The notes under the pieces were generated by a model, which saw only the letters and a program-made list of their open reading frames with translations, made no database searches and was not told where the DNA came from. A DNA stretch of 17,865 bases from CBDUQP01 sp965369385 (GTDB lineage: Bacteria; Planctomycetota; Phycisphaerae; SM23-33), in assembly GCA_965369385.1 (NCBI GenBank), contig CBDUQP010000075.1, forward strand, positions 1 through 17,865, written 5' to 3'. The translations under genes were made by a program, and so were the position numbers. This document shows positions 7,488-15,077 of the stretch, in pieces (positions within the stretch are counted from its first letter, which is position 1; each line of letters begins with the position of its first letter).

Positions 7488-8903
7488 TTATTGTTGGGAA
7501 TCCTTTTTCTGCGGTGTACCCAGACGCATGACCCTGTCTGGCGATACGAGTTGGTCAAAAGCGTCACCCGTCAGCAGGCCGCGTTGAACAACCATCTCGC
7601 GAAGCGTTTTGCCTTCCGCACTTGCGGCCGTCGCTAGCTCCTGGGCGGCTTCGTATCCGATTGACTCCACAAGAGCGGTCACCGTGGCGGTTGCACCTTC
7701 AACATGCCTTTGACATTGTTCAACATTGGCTTCTATGCCCGCTACGCACAGGCTGCGGAAGATTCCGCATGATCGCGCAAGCAGGCTCAGGGTCTCCAGC
7801 AGCGAGTCTGCTATCAGCGGCATGAAGGCGTTGAGTTCCAGCGAGCCCATGCTGCATGCGTGTGCGATCTTTTGATCGTTCGCCATCACTACCATAGCCA
7901 CCTGGCTTACCGCCTCGGGAATCACTGGGTTTACCTTGCCCGGCATTATCGACGAACCGGCTTGTCGTGGGGGCAGGCGTATCTCGCCGAATCCCGCTTG
8001 GGGCCCGGACGACATCAAACGCAGATCCGTTGACACCTTCAGCAAGTTGGTGGCCAGTGCTTTAAGAATTCCGCTGACTTCCACAAACACGTCCGTGTTC
8101 TGCGTGCCGTCAACAAGGTTCTCGGCGCGTGCGAGCCCGAGCGACGTGATATTCCGCAGGTGCTCGCTGGCCTGGAAGATGTACTGTCGCGGTGCGCCCA
8201 AGCCCGTGCCAATGGCAGTGCCACCCAGGTTGATCACGCGGAGGCGCTCTTCGCATTTGTATATTCGCCACCGATCGCGGCCGAAAGCTTCGGCATATGC
8301 CGACATTTCCCTTCCCAGCGTGGTGAGCACCGCATCCTGATATTGCGTTCTGCCGACTTTCACAACGCCGGCCAGTGCCTTCTCCTGCCGCTGAAATTCT
8401 TCCAGCAGCGAAACCACTTCACGCTCAAGTTCGCGAAGCAGAACAATCGCCGCGACTTTCAGTGCGGTGGGGTAAGTGTCGTTCGTGGATTGGTGAAGAT
8501 TAATATCGTCGAGCGGACTGATGATGTCATATTCACCGGGCGACCGGCCGAGCAACTGAAGCGCCCGGTTGGCGAGCACTTCGTTTACGTTCATATTGGT
8601 GGATGTGCCGGCCCCGCCTTGCAGTGCGTCCACAATCACATGCTCATCTAGAATGCCTTCCGACATTTCCTCGCAGGCAGACCGGATGGCCTGAAAGGTG
8701 GCATCGTCCCATTTGCCAATATCATGATTTGCCTGAGCGCACGCGAGCTTGACCGCACCGTAGGCATGCACCAGTTCCGGATGGACCGGTCGCTGCGCAA
8801 GCGGGAAGTTTTCGACCGCGCGCAGCGTATATATCCCGTAAAGCGCGCTAGCGGGCACTTCCAGTGTTCCCAGCATATCCTTTTCAGTTCGGTACTCTGC
8901 CAT
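7488..8903 (-). CDS. aspA: Aspartate ammonia-lyase within hyd operon
   Basis: AspA cleaves aspartate to fumarate and ammonia. The 471-residue protein has the aspartase/fumarase superfamily blocks GGAGTSTNMNVNEV (96-109), QSTNDTYPTA (139-148) and the signature GSSIMPGKVNP (316-326), which carries the catalytic serine loop. GRTQYQDAV (184-192) has Gln where class II fumarases have His, which favours aspartase. The start fits the family N-terminus (EKDMLGTLEVPASALYG). However, no ribosome binding site is visible: a 23-bp palindrome arm ends only five bases before the start codon. aspA between maturation genes is a known arrangement in several anaerobes. It may supply the ammonia used for the azadithiolate bridge, which is inference. 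Confidence 0.93.
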   Translation of the reverse strand: MAEYRTEKDMLGTLEVPASALYGIYTLRAVENFPLAQRPVHPELVHAYGAVKLACAQANHDIGKWDDATFQAIRSACEEMSEGILDEHVIVDALQGGAGTSTNMNVNEVLANRALQLLGRSPGEYDIISPLDDINLHQSTNDTYPTALKVAAIVLLRELEREVVSLLEEFQRQEKALAGVVKVGRTQYQDAVLTTLGREMSAYAEAFGRDRWRIYKCEERLRVINLGGTAIGTGLGAPRQYIFQASEHLRNITSLGLARAENLVDGTQNTDVFVEVSGILKALATNLLKVSTDLRLMSSGPQAGFGEIRLPPRQAGSSIMPGKVNPVIPEAVSQVAMVVMANDQKIAHACSMGSLELNAFMPLIADSLLETLSLLARSCGIFRSLCVAGIEANVEQCQRHVEGATATVTALVESIGYEAAQELATAASAEGKTLREMVVQRGLLTGDAFDQLVSPDRVMRLGTPQKKDSQQ

Positions 8904-8908
8904 GTCGC

Positions 8909-8997
8909 ATAAAAGGGGTCAGGAACCTTTTCTTCTTTCCCCCTTTTTGGGGATAAGGCGAATCGGATAAAAATAAAAGGTTCCTGACCCCTTTTAT
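8909..8997. repeat. Palindromic repeat element between hydG and aspA
   Basis: Bases 8909-8931 and 8975-8997 are perfect 23-bp inverted repeats with core AAAAGGGGTCAGGAACC. The 43-base centre holds a second small hairpin (CCCC 8940-8943, GGGG 8949-8952). The element fills nearly the whole 100-base gap: five bases remain before the aspA start codon and six after the hydG stop. Its shape, with long arms and AT-rich ends, recalls the REP-like elements mobilised by IS200-type (Y1) REP-associated transposases. That assignment is inference, since no transposase gene is present here. Confidence 0.85.
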
Positions 8998-9003
8998 CAA
9001 AAA

Positions 9004-10428
9004 CTAGAAATACAGATCCCTTTCTTCTGATTCGCGTATGCGGTTCAGCCTATCGATCACTTCTTTCTTCTGATCAGATTCCGGCATCTTGTCCAGCTCT
9101 TCGCCGATCAGCTTCGTGCCGGCCGCCAGCGTTTCGTCCGAGGCGTAATCCAGCAGATATTCCAGCAGTGTAGTAAGCGCGTTTGGCGTGCAGAAACGCT
9201 TGATGAATCCGGGAATGGCGAACTCCATGAAGTGTTCGCCCGTGCGGCCGAGACGGTAGCAGGCGGTGCAGAAGCTGGGAATGTATCCGTCAGTCAGCAG
9301 CTCTCGTATCACTTCGTCCAGGCTTCGGATGTCGCCAAGTGCAAACTGTTCGCGGTCCATCACCTGGGCGTCGCCCACCTCGGTATATCCGCCGAGTTCA
9401 ATCCTGCTGCCCGCATCGATCTGCGACACGCCGAACTCCATTACTTCGCGGCGGAGTTGTGGGTTCTCGCGAGCGGTGAGGATCAGCCCGGTGTAGGGAA
9501 CCGCCAGACGCAACACGGCGATCAGGCGTTTGAAGTCGTCATCGTTCACCAGCGAATACTGGTCGATATCCACATTGTTCGCCGGCTGAAGTCGCGGGAA
9601 GCTTATGGTGTGCGGGCCGACGCCGTAACGCCTCTGGAGGTCAAGTGCGTGGCTCACCAGCCCGAGCGTCTCGAAACGCCAGTCATACAGGCCGAACAGC
9701 ACACCCACGCCCACATCATCGCATCCGGCTTCCATGGCGCGATGCAGCGAATCAAGCCGCCACATGTAGTCGGCCTTTCGCGTGCCGGCAGGGTGCACCC
9801 GAGCGTAAGTCTCATGGTGGTACGTTTCCTGGAATACCTGGTAAGTGCCAATGCCCGCGTCCTTCATGATCTTGTAACCGTCAACATTGAGCGGCGCGGC
9901 GTTTATGTTGACGCGGCGAATTTCACCATGGCCCGATGTGGTCGCATAGACGGTGCGAACGGTGTCGGCCATGAATTGCGGATCGTACTTCACGTGTTCG
10001 CCGAAGACAAGAATCAGGCGTTTGTGGCCCTGGTCTTCCAGTGCGACTACCTGCTGTGCAACTTCCGGCTGGGTGAGCGTGCGGCGGACCGCATCTTCAT
10101 TGGTGCGCTTAAACGCACAGTATTCGCAATCGTTCACGCAATGGTTGCCGATATACAGCGGCGCGAACAGGACTATGCGATTACCGTACACCGTCTTTTT
10201 GAGCGTGCGAGCGGCTTCGAACATCTCCTCGATCAGCTCTGGATCGTTCGTTTGCAACAGCGCCGCAGTCTCCGCAACATCGAGCGGCTGCTTGTCCAGA
10301 CCCTTGGCAATGATCTCTCTGACGCGAGACGCGTCAGGCGCCCCGGCTGCCAGCAGGCCGTGTATGTATTGCTCGTCTATGAAGTCGACGGCATTGTCAC
10401 TCAGTTTCATTTCAGCAAACTTAGGCAT
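9004..10428 (-). CDS. hydG: [FeFe]-hydrogenase maturase HydG
   Basis: HydG is a radical-SAM tyrosine lyase. It splits tyrosine to p-cresol and dehydroglycine and makes CO and cyanide, releasing an Fe(CO)2CN-cysteine synthon. The 474-residue product has the SAM cluster motif CxxxCxxC (Cys97, Cys101, Cys104, CVNDCEYC). It also has the HydG-specific C-terminal motif CX2CX22C (Cys387, Cys390, Cys413) for the dangler-iron cluster. That motif separates it from the related thiamine tyrosine lyase ThiH. ATG 10428 is preceded by GGAAAGG and lies 18 bases after the hydE stop, so the two are probably co-transcribed. All key cysteines are intact. Confidence 0.97.
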   Translation of the reverse strand: MPKFAEMKLSDNAVDFIDEQYIHGLLAAGAPDASRVREIIAKGLDKQPLDVAETAALLQTNDPELIEEMFEAARTLKKTVYGNRIVLFAPLYIGNHCVNDCEYCAFKRTNEDAVRRTLTQPEVAQQVVALEDQGHKRLILVFGEHVKYDPQFMADTVRTVYATTSGHGEIRRVNINAAPLNVDGYKIMKDAGIGTYQVFQETYHHETYARVHPAGTRKADYMWRLDSLHRAMEAGCDDVGVGVLFGLYDWRFETLGLVSHALDLQRRYGVGPHTISFPRLQPANNVDIDQYSLVNDDDFKRLIAVLRLAVPYTGLILTARENPQLRREVMEFGVSQIDAGSRIELGGYTEVGDAQVMDREQFALGDIRSLDEVIRELLTDGYIPSFCTACYRLGRTGEHFMEFAIPGFIKRFCTPNALTTLLEYLLDYASDETLAAGTKLIGEELDKMPESDQKKEVIDRLNRIRESEERDLYF

Positions 10429-10446
10429 CGTCTTAACCTTTCCGTC

Positions 10447-11511
10447 TTACCGCTGTCCGGCGGAAGCCTGCACAACGTAGTTCGGCGAATCGCCACGCCC
10501 CGTCCCGACGACCCGTCCGATAGACTCTATCCTCCGTGTCATGCATCCGTGACACTGATCGGCAGTTTCGCGTATGCATGCTTTGGAGGGGTATATTTCA
10601 TACATCGCTCGATACTCGCGCGGCGTGAGATTCGGCATTACGACATTTGCTCCGCGAGCCAACCCGAGCTCGCGTCCTGTCGCCAGATTTAGTGTTGCCA
10701 ACGCCGAGGTTGACGGTATGTTGGCCTGCGGACACATGATCCGCGTCAGCGACACCACACGATACGTCAGTTCCTCGTTGCAGGGCACCTGCTCGCCCGC
10801 GGGTGCCATCAGCTTGTCCGCATCGCGCCCAAGCGGCGTAGCCGGATGCGCAATGAAAGGACCGACGCCGATCATATCCAAATCCAGCTCCGCGAACATC
10901 TCTATATCGCTGGCGAGGTCATCCCAGGTCTGTCCGGGAATACCGATCATGACGCCGCTGCCAACTTCGTATCCGTGCTTGCGGAGCGATTTCAGTATCG
11001 CCATGCGATCCGACCGCTGGCCGGCCAATGGCGGGTGTATCAGGTCAAACAGATCGCGATTGGAAGTTTCGAATCGCAGCAGATACCTGTCGGCACCTGC
11101 CTCATGCCAGCAGGCAAACTCTTCATCTGTTCGCTCGCCAAGGCTCAGCGTGACCGCCAGGTTCGTCTCGGCCTTGATCCGCCGCACGATGTCGGCGATC
11201 AGGTCTTTGGTCAGGGCGAAATCCTCGCCGGCCTGGATCACCACGGTACCGTAGCTGAACTGGACCGCCTTGTGAGCACATTCGACTATTTCATCGGCGC
11301 TCATGCGATATCGTTCGATATCGGTGTGGTCCGCACGCAGCCCGCAATACCCGCACAGGCGAGCGCAATGGTTCGATATCTCTATCAGCCCGCGAAGGTG
11401 AACATCGTCGCCGACGCTACTTTTGCGCACATTGTCGGCCCGAGTCCATAATTCTTCAAGCCGGGATTCGTCATCCTCACGCAACCAACCTTTTATTTCA
11501 CTATGTTCCAT
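10447..11511 (-). CDS. hydE: [FeFe]-hydrogenase maturase HydE
   Basis: HydE is the radical-SAM enzyme that acts on the HydG product on the way to the dithiomethylamine-bridged 2Fe cluster. The 354-residue protein has CxxxCxxC at Cys49, Cys53 and Cys56 (CARLCGYC). It also keeps the second, variable cluster motif CX7CX2C near the C-terminus (Cys312, Cys320, Cys323), which some HydE proteins have lost. BioB and PylB are relatives, but the position directly before hydG and the second motif favour HydE. It is the first gene of the operon. ATG 11511 has only a short AGG upstream, a weak ribosome binding site. I see no convincing promoter in the AT-rich stretch just upstream. Confidence 0.95.
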   Translation of the reverse strand: MEHSEIKGWLREDDESRLEELWTRADNVRKSSVGDDVHLRGLIEISNHCARLCGYCGLRADHTDIERYRMSADEIVECAHKAVQFSYGTVVIQAGEDFALTKDLIADIVRRIKAETNLAVTLSLGERTDEEFACWHEAGADRYLLRFETSNRDLFDLIHPPLAGQRSDRMAILKSLRKHGYEVGSGVMIGIPGQTWDDLASDIEMFAELDLDMIGVGPFIAHPATPLGRDADKLMAPAGEQVPCNEELTYRVVSLTRIMCPQANIPSTSALATLNLATGRELGLARGANVVMPNLTPREYRAMYEIYPSKACIRETADQCHGCMTRRIESIGRVVGTGRGDSPNYVVQASAGQR

Positions 11512-11932
11512 AATGCCTGTTCACCACTACGATCATACATAACTGCCGCTAACTAGCCACTTAAGTTCAAATTTCCACGGCCCGTCGCCGAAGAAACTAC
11601 ACTTCCCCCGCTCCCCGCACGTTGCACATTATAGCCGCGCAGCATCGCATTATAAATCTCCTGACAACTTTGCCGGAAATATTCCCCACATATCCCCGCA
11701 TATCCTTGCAGACCCCCGGCGGACACGATGCGCCATTGTGGCTGGCGGACGAAGCCCTGCAGTGGTTGGAGTCCAGAGTGTGACCGCTCGCAAGCCGCCA
11801 AGAGAAGTGAGCTGCACAAAGATGCTTGACCAAATACGCACGTGCCAGTAGAGTTACGGCTCGTAACTTCCGACAAATGATGGTAGCAGCGGCCGACTAT
11901 TCAGCCTAAAATGTTGCCAGAACTGCGGTTAC
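11512..11932. other. Non-coding region between hydE and tRNA-Thr
   Basis: These 421 bases separate the divergent hyd operon and the tRNA gene. Three overlapping minus-strand frames (longest 11553-11876) have no recognisable product or start signal and I reject them. There is a perfect 7-bp hairpin AGTTACG (11852-11858), loop GCT, CGTAACT (11862-11868). The hyd operon promoter should lie here but I cannot identify it. Confidence 0.45.
11826..11854 (+). promoter_or_regulatory. Possible promoter of tRNA-Thr
   Basis: TTGACC (11826-11831) and TAGAGT (11849-11854) are 17 bases apart. This would start a transcript near 11861, about 70 bases before the tRNA. The -10 box is weak. A second -10-like TAAAAT at 11907-11912 lacks a good -35 partner. 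Confidence 0.3.
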
Positions 11933-12004
11933 GCCGACGTAGCTCAACGGTAGAGCACAGCTTTCGTAAAGCTGAGGTTGTGGGTTCGATTCCCACCGTC
12001 GGCC
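11933..12004 (+). tRNA. tRNA-Thr (anticodon CGT)
   Basis: A full cloverleaf is visible. The acceptor is GCCGACG (11933-11939) with CGTCGGC (11997-12003), and the D stem is GCTC/GAGC (11942-11945, 11953-11956). The anticodon stem is CAGCT/AGCTG (11958-11962, 11970-11974) around loop TTCGTAA, giving anticodon CGT at 11965-11967, which reads ACG (Thr). The T stem is GTGGG/CCCAC with loop TTCGATT. The CCA end is not encoded. The base at the discriminator position appears to be C. Confidence 0.95.
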
Positions 12005-12033
12005 TTTGTTATGCGCGTAGAGCAAAATGGTAA

Positions 12034-12097
12034 AATTAGGGACGGTGCCCTATTTAAATAGGAATAGTCCGGATTAAATAAGGCACCGTCCCTAATT
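12034..12097. repeat. Palindromic repeat element after tRNA-Thr
   Basis: Arms 12034-12056 and 12075-12097 are 23-base inverted repeats with one mismatch (22 of 23), core TTAGGGACGGTGCC, and an 18-base centre. The element lies 30 bases after the tRNA and 24 bases beyond the end of ilvN, between convergent transcripts. Arm length, AT-rich ends and G-rich core are like those of the element at 8909-8997, though the sequence differs. It may belong to the same kind of REP-like family, or it may serve as a bidirectional terminator. Confidence 0.8.
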
Positions 12098-12120
12098 AAT
12101 GATGTCAGACTATCAGCCGA

Positions 12121-12594
12121 TCAACCTCTCGACATCGCCACGATACCGGTCCTTGCCATTTCGGAGATACCGAACGGGCGAACCAGCTCTATGAACGCTT
12201 CGAGTTTGTCTTCGGTGCCCGTCAGCTCGACGAGCACGGAATCCTGCGCGACGTCTGCGACCTTTCCACGGAACAGGTCCACCAGGCTGACGACCTCCAT
12301 GCGTTTTTCCGACGGCGCGCCAACGCGGATCAGCAGCAAGTCGCGCTGAACATGCGGGGTGTCGGTGAAATCGCGAACCTTCACCACCGGAACGACCTTG
12401 CCGAGCTGTTTGCGAACCTGCTCCAGAACGCTGTCGTCGCCTATGACTACTATGGTCATGCGGCTTAGATCGCGGTCTTCGGTTCTGCCTACGACCAGCG
12501 AATCGATATTGAACCCGCGGGCTGCAAACATACCGGATATCAGTGCCAAAACGCCGGGCTGATTCTGAACCAACGCTGTTATAATGTGTTTCAT
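12121..12594 (-). CDS. ilvN: Acetolactate synthase small subunit IlvN
   Basis: This is the regulatory subunit of acetohydroxyacid synthase, which binds valine and activates the large subunit in branched-chain amino-acid synthesis. With the ATG start at 12594 the protein has 157 residues. The N-terminal ACT domain (about residues 1-75) begins with HIITALVQNQPGVLALISGMFAARGFNI, read here as the family's hallmark, and the C-terminal dimerisation domain follows. I prefer 12594 to the TTG at 12609 because GGAG lies nine bases before the ATG and inside the longer version. It follows ilvB after 79 bases on the same strand. No ilvC follows: the next gene is the oppositely oriented tRNA. Confidence 0.95.
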   Translation of the reverse strand: MKHIITALVQNQPGVLALISGMFAARGFNIDSLVVGRTEDRDLSRMTIVVIGDDSVLEQVRKQLGKVVPVVKVRDFTDTPHVQRDLLLIRVGAPSEKRMEVVSLVDLFRGKVADVAQDSVLVELTGTEDKLEAFIELVRPFGISEMARTGIVAMSRG

Positions 12595-12673
12595 ATGTCT
12601 ATTCTCCAAACCCCACAGTTATCTGGCGGGGGGAATCAAGTGTTTCAAATTACCGTAAGCTCCGTCCGGTCGA

Positions 12674-14389
12674 TTACGCCAGGCGGCCGAGTTCCATTTC
12701 GTGCAAGCTCTTGCCCGCGGGCACCATCGGGAAGACGTTTTCCTCGGGCTCAATCTGGGCCACCAGAACCACCGGTCCATCGTGATCGAGCATTTCCTTC
12801 AGTGCGCCTTCAACTTCTTCGGGCTTGGAGATTCCGATGCCCTTTGCGCCGAAGGCTTCGGCGATTTTTACGAAGTCCGGGCACGGGTGCACGGTGGCTG
12901 CGTAACGCTTGTCGTAGAAGAGTTCCTGCCACTGGCGGACCATTCCCAGGTACCCGTTATCCAGGACGATGAACTTCACGGGCAGCTTATACTGAACCGC
13001 GGTGATGACCTCGACCATCGTCATCGAGAAGCTGCCGTCGCCATCGATATCGATAACCGTTGCATCCGGGCATCCGGCCTGGGCGCCAATCGCCGAAGGC
13101 ACGCCAAAGCCCATCGTGCCCAACCCGCCGGAAGTAACTATCTGGCGAGGCTTGCGCCAACCGTAGAACTGCGCGGCCCACATCTGGTGCTGTCCGACGC
13201 CAGTGGCGACGATAGCATCATGATTAGTCAGTTCGCCGAGCTTGCTGATAATCTCCTGTGGCTTGATACGTTCGCCCGGTTGATACGCAAGCGGGTATTC
13301 CTTCTTCCAGTCCAGCAGTTGCCGGGTCCATTCCTTGCGTTCCTTGGGCTCGATGAAGTCCAGCATTTTCGCCAGGATATCCTTCGCATCGCCGACTACC
13401 GGAATGTCGGCCTTGACGGTCTTAGAGATCGACGTGGGGTCGATATCGATGTGGACAATATTCTTGGCCTTCGGTGCGAAGGTTTCGAGCTTGCCCGTAA
13501 CGCGATCATCAAAACGTGCGCCGACGGCGATCAGGCAGTCGCACTCCTGCGTGGCGTAGTTGGCGGTGGCCGAGCCGTGCATTCCAAGCATCTGGAGCGC
13601 CAGGGGCTCGCTTTCGTCAATCGTGCCAAGGCCCATCAGCGTGGTGGTAGCGGCCAGTTTGCCTTTCGCCATTAGTGCGCGGAGCTCATCGGTGGCATCG
13701 GCGTGCACAACGCCTCCGCCGACATAAAGCAGCGGCCTTTCGGCAGCGTTTATGACCTCGGCAGCGGCTTTGATCTGGCGCAGGTTGCCTGTGTAATTCG
13801 GCCTATATCCGGGCAGGTTCATCGTCAGGTCCGCCGGCTCGGTCAGTTTGTTAACCGTGCAATCGACCGGGATATCAACAAGAACCGGACCGGGGCGTCC
13901 TGTGGAGGCGATGTGGAACGCCTCTTTCAGAATGCGGCCGAGATCTTCAACCGATTTAACCAGGAAATTGTGCTTTGTTATTGGACGGGTTATTCCCGTC
14001 ATGTCAGCTTCCTGGAATGCGTCATTGCCGATCAGATTGCTGCGAACCTGTCCGGTGATAGCGACCAGCGGGACCGAGTCCAGATAGGCGTCCGCCAGGC
14101 CCGTTACCAGGTTGGTGGCACCCGGGCCGGACGTTGCGATGATCACGCCGGTCTTGCCTGTGGCTTTGGCATAACCCTCGGCCATGTGTATCGCACCCTG
14201 CTCATGGCGAGTCAGGATGAAATCGATGGGCGACTCATAGAGCCTGTCGAAAATGGGGATGACCGCACCGCCTGGAAAGCCGAATATGGTCTTCACTCCC
14301 TCGTCGAGCAGGATCTGGTGGAGAATCTCCGAACCGGATGCCCCGACGAAACCTTTGGATAATGTTTCACTGTATTTCTTGTCAGTCAT
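12674..14389 (-). CDS. ilvB: Acetolactate synthase large subunit IlvB
   Basis: This is the catalytic TPP enzyme that condenses pyruvate with pyruvate or 2-oxobutyrate, the first common step to valine, leucine and isoleucine. The 571-residue protein has the N-terminal TPP domain with RHEQGA and the catalytic Glu at about residue 63. The central FAD-type domain contains GARFDDRVTGKLETFAP. The C-terminal TPP domain has the GDGS motif (450-453) and the matching Asn (about 478) that hold Mg-TPP. ATG 14389 is preceded by AGAGG with suitable spacing; a GTG at 14416 would add nine residues with no site. The long leader with a Val/Leu-rich peptide upstream suggests attenuation. It is co-oriented with ilvN. 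Confidence 0.97.
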   Translation of the reverse strand: MTDKKYSETLSKGFVGASGSEILHQILLDEGVKTIFGFPGGAVIPIFDRLYESPIDFILTRHEQGAIHMAEGYAKATGKTGVIIATSGPGATNLVTGLADAYLDSVPLVAITGQVRSNLIGNDAFQEADMTGITRPITKHNFLVKSVEDLGRILKEAFHIASTGRPGPVLVDIPVDCTVNKLTEPADLTMNLPGYRPNYTGNLRQIKAAAEVINAAERPLLYVGGGVVHADATDELRALMAKGKLAATTTLMGLGTIDESEPLALQMLGMHGSATANYATQECDCLIAVGARFDDRVTGKLETFAPKAKNIVHIDIDPTSISKTVKADIPVVGDAKDILAKMLDFIEPKERKEWTRQLLDWKKEYPLAYQPGERIKPQEIISKLGELTNHDAIVATGVGQHQMWAAQFYGWRKPRQIVTSGGLGTMGFGVPSAIGAQAGCPDATVIDIDGDGSFSMTMVEVITAVQYKLPVKFIVLDNGYLGMVRQWQELFYDKRYAATVHPCPDFVKIAEAFGAKGIGISKPEEVEGALKEMLDHDGPVVLVAQIEPEENVFPMVPAGKSLHEMELGRLA

Positions 14390-14753
14390 AGTGACCTCTT
14401 GTCTCAGAATTCTCACTCTGTATCGGTAGCTTTCTGTATATTTCTGTATGGAGACGCAATCCTACAAGGTCCGTCTCCAAAAAACCACATTTCAACAACC
14501 AACTCTTGCGTTGCAAGCCTGCACCCTGCGCGGTTTGGCCTGCAGGTTTGTCGCAGTTTGGGAGTCTCCGCTATTGCTCATTGTCTATCTCCATGTATGG
14601 AGGTTTGAAGTTCGTTGGCAGGCAGAATCGACGGTTGCACTCTGGTCTAGTGTGAAAACAGGGGAAGACACAGAAAGATTCACAATCAGCAGGTGGTGGT
14701 CGTCGATGGGATTTGTCGGTCGCTGCGCCGGTCTGCCGCCGTTGCGCAGAGAC
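14390..14753 (-). promoter_or_regulatory. Structured ilvBN leader RNA
   Basis: About 360 bases separate the leader-peptide stop from ilvB. Just after that stop, 14751-14752 onward toward 14716 can form a strong stem (GGTCTCTGCGC with GCGCAGCGACC, ten of eleven pairs). A competing pairing uses GGTC-TGC with GCAGACC inside it. Further down are CTCCA-TACA-TGGAG (14589-14602), CCTGCA/TGCAGG, and GGAGACG/CGTCTCC (14450-14456 with 14472-14478). TTTTTT at 14479-14484 is the only T-run and has no strong GC stem right before it. A classic intrinsic terminator is therefore not proven. No T-box consensus is present. Confidence 0.5.
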
Positions 14754-14840
14754 CTAAAGTACAGCTACTACCAAAACACTGCGCAGAGAAGGGGCGGTGT
14801 TGGTGCAAAACCTCGAAGAAGTTGCGGTAGCAGTATTCAT
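14754..14840 (-). CDS. ilvB leader peptide, Val/Leu-rich C-terminus
   Basis: A 28-codon frame starts with ATG at 14840, five to six bases after the predicted transcript start, and ends with TAG at 14754. The peptide begins MNTATATSS, has TAPSL near residues 15-19 and ends SVLVVAVL. Six of its last seven residues are thus Val or Leu (four Val, three of them GTA, plus two Leu). Ribosome stalling at such codons when branched-chain aminoacyl-tRNAs are scarce is the known attenuation mechanism of ilv operons. The TAPS motif followed by valines recalls the E. coli IvbL peptide, from memory. The start would be nearly leaderless. A stem competing for the bases at and after the stop codon follows directly. 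Confidence 0.7.
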   Translation of the reverse strand: MNTATATSSRFCTNTAPSLRSVLVVAVL

Positions 14841-14851
14841 GACTCTTTCTT

Positions 14852-14880
14852 ATTTTAATTATCGGCAGAATTCTTGTCAA
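14852..14880 (-). promoter_or_regulatory. Strong ilvBN promoter
   Basis: On the minus strand TTGACA (14880-14875), a perfect -35 box, is followed after exactly 17 bases by TAAAAT (14857-14852), five of six matches to the -10 consensus. Transcription should start near 14845, giving a leader of about 455 bases before ilvB and placing the leader-peptide ATG almost at the 5' end. Confidence 0.75.
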
Positions 14881-15077
14881 TCTCTTTCAGAATTTCAACC
14901 GGGTCAAATCCACATTTGTCCCGCACCCATTGGACACGCAACGTCTGCAAATACAAGACATAAGGCACAGGGCACCGTGATTAATTATTTTGCCGCATTG
15001 ACTCTCTGGCCCAAACACCTGTCATAATACTAATCTCCATAAACAATTGTAGCCCCGGATTTTTTATTGTAACAAGC

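Noticed and set aside
9232..10692. 486-codon plus-strand frame opposite hydG and hydE
   Set aside because: It is the antisense shadow of two securely identified genes and has no recognisable domain or start signal.
11540..11565. Sigma-54 promoter (TGGC-N10-GC-like) upstream of hydE
   Set aside because: Only GG-N10-GC spacing matches; the TTGC half reads CGGC and no enhancer-binding regulator is nearby.
11553..11876. 107-codon minus-strand frame between hydE and the tRNA
   Set aside because: It overlaps two other equally long frames, has no ribosome binding site, and its composition resembles non-coding DNA.
14390..14845. T-box riboswitch before ilvB
   Set aside because: The T-box consensus (AGGGTGGNACCGCG) and its terminator are absent; ACCGCGCAGGGTGC has the pieces in the wrong order.
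14686..14880. 64-codon minus-strand frame beginning with an Ile-rich stretch (MTRILPIIKI)
   Set aside because: Its TTG start lies in the -35 box of the ilv promoter, so that part would not be transcribed; the frame at 14754-14840 fits the promoter and regulation better.
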